A DNA stretch of 6,229 nt from SIG672 sp045535095 (GTDB lineage: Bacteria; Bacillota; Clostridia; Oscillospirales; CAG-272), in NCBI GenBank assembly GCA_045535095.1, contig JAZSKY010000067.1, positions 1-6,229 of the forward strand, in the 5' to 3' direction. The notes under the pieces are model-generated. The model had not been told where the DNA came from and ran no database searches. It saw nothing but the letters and a program-made list of their open reading frames with translations. A program made the translations under genes and the position numbers. Positions 4,634 to 6,229 of the stretch are shown here, piece by piece. Within the stretch, counting starts at the first letter, position 1; every line of letters begins with the position of its first letter.

Positions 4634-5983
4634 ATGGGAAAAATTATAGGTATAGACCTTGGAACAACAAACTCTTGCGTAGCGGTATTTGAAGGCGGCG
4701 AGCCTATCGTTATCACTAACCCCGAAGGCGCAAGAACCACCCCCTCGGTAGTCGGCTTCTCCAAAAGCGGAGAGAGACTCGTAGGTCAGGTAGCAAAGAG
4801 ACAGAGCATCACCAACCCCGACCGTACTATTATGTCGATCAAGCGTGAGATGGGTACCGCTTATAAGGTAGCTGTTGACGATAAGAACTACACTCCTCAG
4901 GAGATCTCAGCAATGATCCTTCAGAAGCTGAAGAGCGACGCTGAGGCATACCTCGGCACCTCGGTAACTCAGGCGGTAATCACCGTTCCTGCATACTTCT
5001 CGGACGCACAGCGTCAGGCTACCAAGGACGCAGGTAAGATCGCAGGACTTGAGGTTCTTCGTATAATCAACGAGCCTACCGCAGCGGCACTTGCATACGG
5101 TATGGATAAGGAAGCATCGCAGAAGGTAATGGTTTACGACCTCGGCGGCGGTACGTTCGACGTTTCGCTTCTCGATATTACCGACGGCGTATTCGAGGTT
5201 CTCGCAACCGCAGGTAACAACCGTCTCGGCGGCGACGATTTCGACGCGAGAATCATCGACTGGATCGCAAATGAGTTCATGAAGGAAAACGCAGGCATCG
5301 ACCTCAGAAAAGACAAGATGGCTCATCAGAGACTCAAGGAAGCCGCTGAAAAGGCAAAGATCGAGCTCTCGGGCGTTGCAAGCACCAACATCAACCTCCC
5401 CTTCATCACCGCAGACGCGACCGGCCCCAAGCACTTCGACGGCACTCTCACCAGAGCAAAGTTCGACGATCTCACCAAGGATCTCGTTGAAAACACCATG
5501 GGACCCACCAGACAGGTCCTCAGTGACGCAGGACTTTCTGTAAGCCAGATCGACAAGGTACTTCTCGTCGGTGGATCGAGCAGAATTCCCGCAGTTCAGG
5601 AAGCGGTTAAGAGCTTCATCGGAAAAGAGCCCTTCAAGGGAATCAACCCCGACGAAGGCGTTGCTATCGGCGCGGCTATTCAGGCAGGCGTTCTCGGTGG
5701 AGAGGTTAAGGATCTTCTCCTTCTCGACGTAACTCCCCTTTCGCTCGGTATCGAAACCCTCGGCGGCGTATTCAACAAGATTATTGAGCGTAACACTACT
5801 ATCCCCGTAAAGAAGAGCCAGGTTTATTCCACCGCGGCTGACGGACAGACCTCCGTTGAAATTCACGTTCTTCAGGGTGAGCGTCAAATGGCGGCAGGGA
5901 ATACACTCTCGGAAGATTCATTCTCGGCGGAATCGCTCCCGCCCCTCGCGGAGTACCGCAGATCGAGGTTACCTTTGATATAG
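4634..5983 (+). CDS. dnaK: Chaperone DnaK (Hsp70), reading frame broken after residue 423
   Basis: Residues 1-423 are a clean DnaK. Phosphate-1 motif IGIDLGTTNSCVAV (5-18), K70 in MSIKR, NEPTAAALAYG (146-156), phosphate-2 DLGGGTFD (169-176, with T174 matching E. coli T199), adenosine motif LVGGSSRIP (311-319), interdomain linker VKDLLLLDV (358-366) and the start of the substrate-binding beta domain up to GERQMAAGN (415-423). The roughly 25-residue insertion of Gram-negative DnaK after K70 is absent. DnaK binds exposed hydrophobic peptides in an ATP-driven cycle with DnaJ and GrpE. After codon 423 the frame reads 26 unrelated residues to a TAG at 5981-5983, while true DnaK sequence continues in another frame from 5905. 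As read, the protein would lack most of its peptide-binding domain and its lid. A sequencing or assembly error is the simplest cause. Confidence 0.93.
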   Translation: MGKIIGIDLGTTNSCVAVFEGGEPIVITNPEGARTTPSVVGFSKSGERLVGQVAKRQSITNPDRTIMSIKREMGTAYKVAVDDKNYTPQEISAMILQKLKSDAEAYLGTSVTQAVITVPAYFSDAQRQATKDAGKIAGLEVLRIINEPTAAALAYGMDKEASQKVMVYDLGGGTFDVSLLDITDGVFEVLATAGNNRLGGDDFDARIIDWIANEFMKENAGIDLRKDKMAHQRLKEAAEKAKIELSGVASTNINLPFITADATGPKHFDGTLTRAKFDDLTKDLVENTMGPTRQVLSDAGLSVSQIDKVLLVGGSSRIPAVQEAVKSFIGKEPFKGINPDEGVAIGAAIQAGVLGGEVKDLLLLDVTPLSLGIETLGGVFNKIIERNTTIPVKKSQVYSTAADGQTSVEIHVLQGERQMAAGNTLSEDSFSAESLPPLAEYRRSRLPLI

Positions 5984-6229
5984 ATGCTAACGGTATCGTA
6001 AACGTTACGGCACAGGATAAGGGAACAGGCAAAGAACAGCATATAACCATCACTTCTTCTACCAACATGTCCAAAGAGGATATTGAAAAGGCAGTAAAAG
6101 AAGCGGAAAAGTTCTCAGAGGAAGACAGAAAACAAAAAGAAGCGGTTGAAACAAAGAACAAGGCGGAAAGTCTTATCTTCCAGAGCGAAAAGACCTTGAA
6201 CGAGATCGGTGACAAGCTGCCGGACAACG
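5905..6229 (+). pseudogene. dnaK: Continuation of dnaK in a shifted frame, cut by the right window edge
   Basis: Reading from 5905 gives TLGRFILGGIAPAPRGVPQ, then IEVTFDIDANGIVNVTAQDK and GTGKEQHITITSSTNMSKED, then the start of the helical lid (IEKAVKEAEKFSEEDRKQKE, then SLIFQSEKTLNEIGDKLP). This is the standard remainder of the DnaK beta domain plus the first lid helices, 108 codons up to the edge. Together with the 423 residues upstream it covers about 530 of an expected 610 or so residues. Restoring one base, for example reading AATAACACT in place of AATACACT at 5900-5907, joins both frames as GNNTLGRF. If the lesion is real in the cell, this piece is untranslated or needs an internal start such as the ATG at 6067. 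Confidence 0.88.

Noticed and set aside
4907..5887. Minus-strand open frame of 326 codons opposite dnaK
   Set aside because: It is a shadow of the biased codon usage in dnaK. It shows no recognisable domain, no promoter and no ribosome binding site.
5897..5913. Programmed -1 ribosomal frameshift in dnaK
   Set aside because: There is no slippery heptamer of the X XXY YYZ type at the joint and no obvious downstream stem. DnaK genes are not known to use recoding; a sequence error or mutation is simpler.
1..6229. CRISPR array, tRNA, rRNA, insertion sequence or novel defence system
   Set aside because: No spaced direct-repeat series, cloverleaf, rRNA-like block, transposase or terminal inverted repeats were seen. 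All longer gene-free stretches are explained by the riboswitch leader and heat-shock control region.

Overview
The window looks like chromosomal DNA of a Gram-positive, low-to-mid GC bacterium, most likely a member of the Clostridia. Three things point there: a CIRCE-controlled hrcA-grpE-dnaK heat-shock operon, a DnaK lacking the roughly 25-residue insertion typical of Gram-negative DnaK, and a tandem glycine riboswitch in front of a sodium:amino-acid symporter. Strong purine-rich ribosome binding sites and sigma-A type promoters agree. No closer placement can be supported from sequence alone. Genes are cut at both window edges.

Layout. (1) Positions 1-548: the minus-strand 5' part of an XRE-family transcription regulator that runs off the left edge. 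It has an extended -10 promoter and direct and inverted repeats that could be an autoregulatory operator. (2) 565-848: a small plus-strand remnant of an EamA/DMT-type membrane transporter (only the C-terminal 60-odd codons), followed by a strong hairpin terminator that serves both strands. (3) 856-2751: a minus-strand unit consisting of a sigma-A promoter, two glycine aptamers, a spacer with an extra hairpin, an intrinsic terminator and an intact 502-residue AGCS-family symporter. (4) 2796-2957: the divergent control region of the heat-shock operon, with a promoter, a canonical CIRCE operator and a second CIRCE-like dyad whose spacer is collapsed to 1 nt. (5) 2958-6229: hrcA, grpE (overlapping hrcA by 8 nt) and dnaK. 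The dnaK reading frame is broken by an apparent 1-nt loss near 5903, and the rest of the protein continues in another frame to the right edge.

How the genes work together. HrcA represses its own operon through CIRCE and is expected to lose activity when misfolded proteins occupy the chaperones. GrpE is the nucleotide exchange factor for DnaK. The symporter is a separate regulon: intracellular glycine is sensed by the leader RNA, and the base-pairing options seen suggest an OFF switch on import, although this was worked out by eye only. No new defence system, CRISPR array, tRNA, rRNA or insertion sequence was found. The most noteworthy points are the dnaK frameshift, the collapsed CIRCE-like dyad and the riboswitch expression platform.
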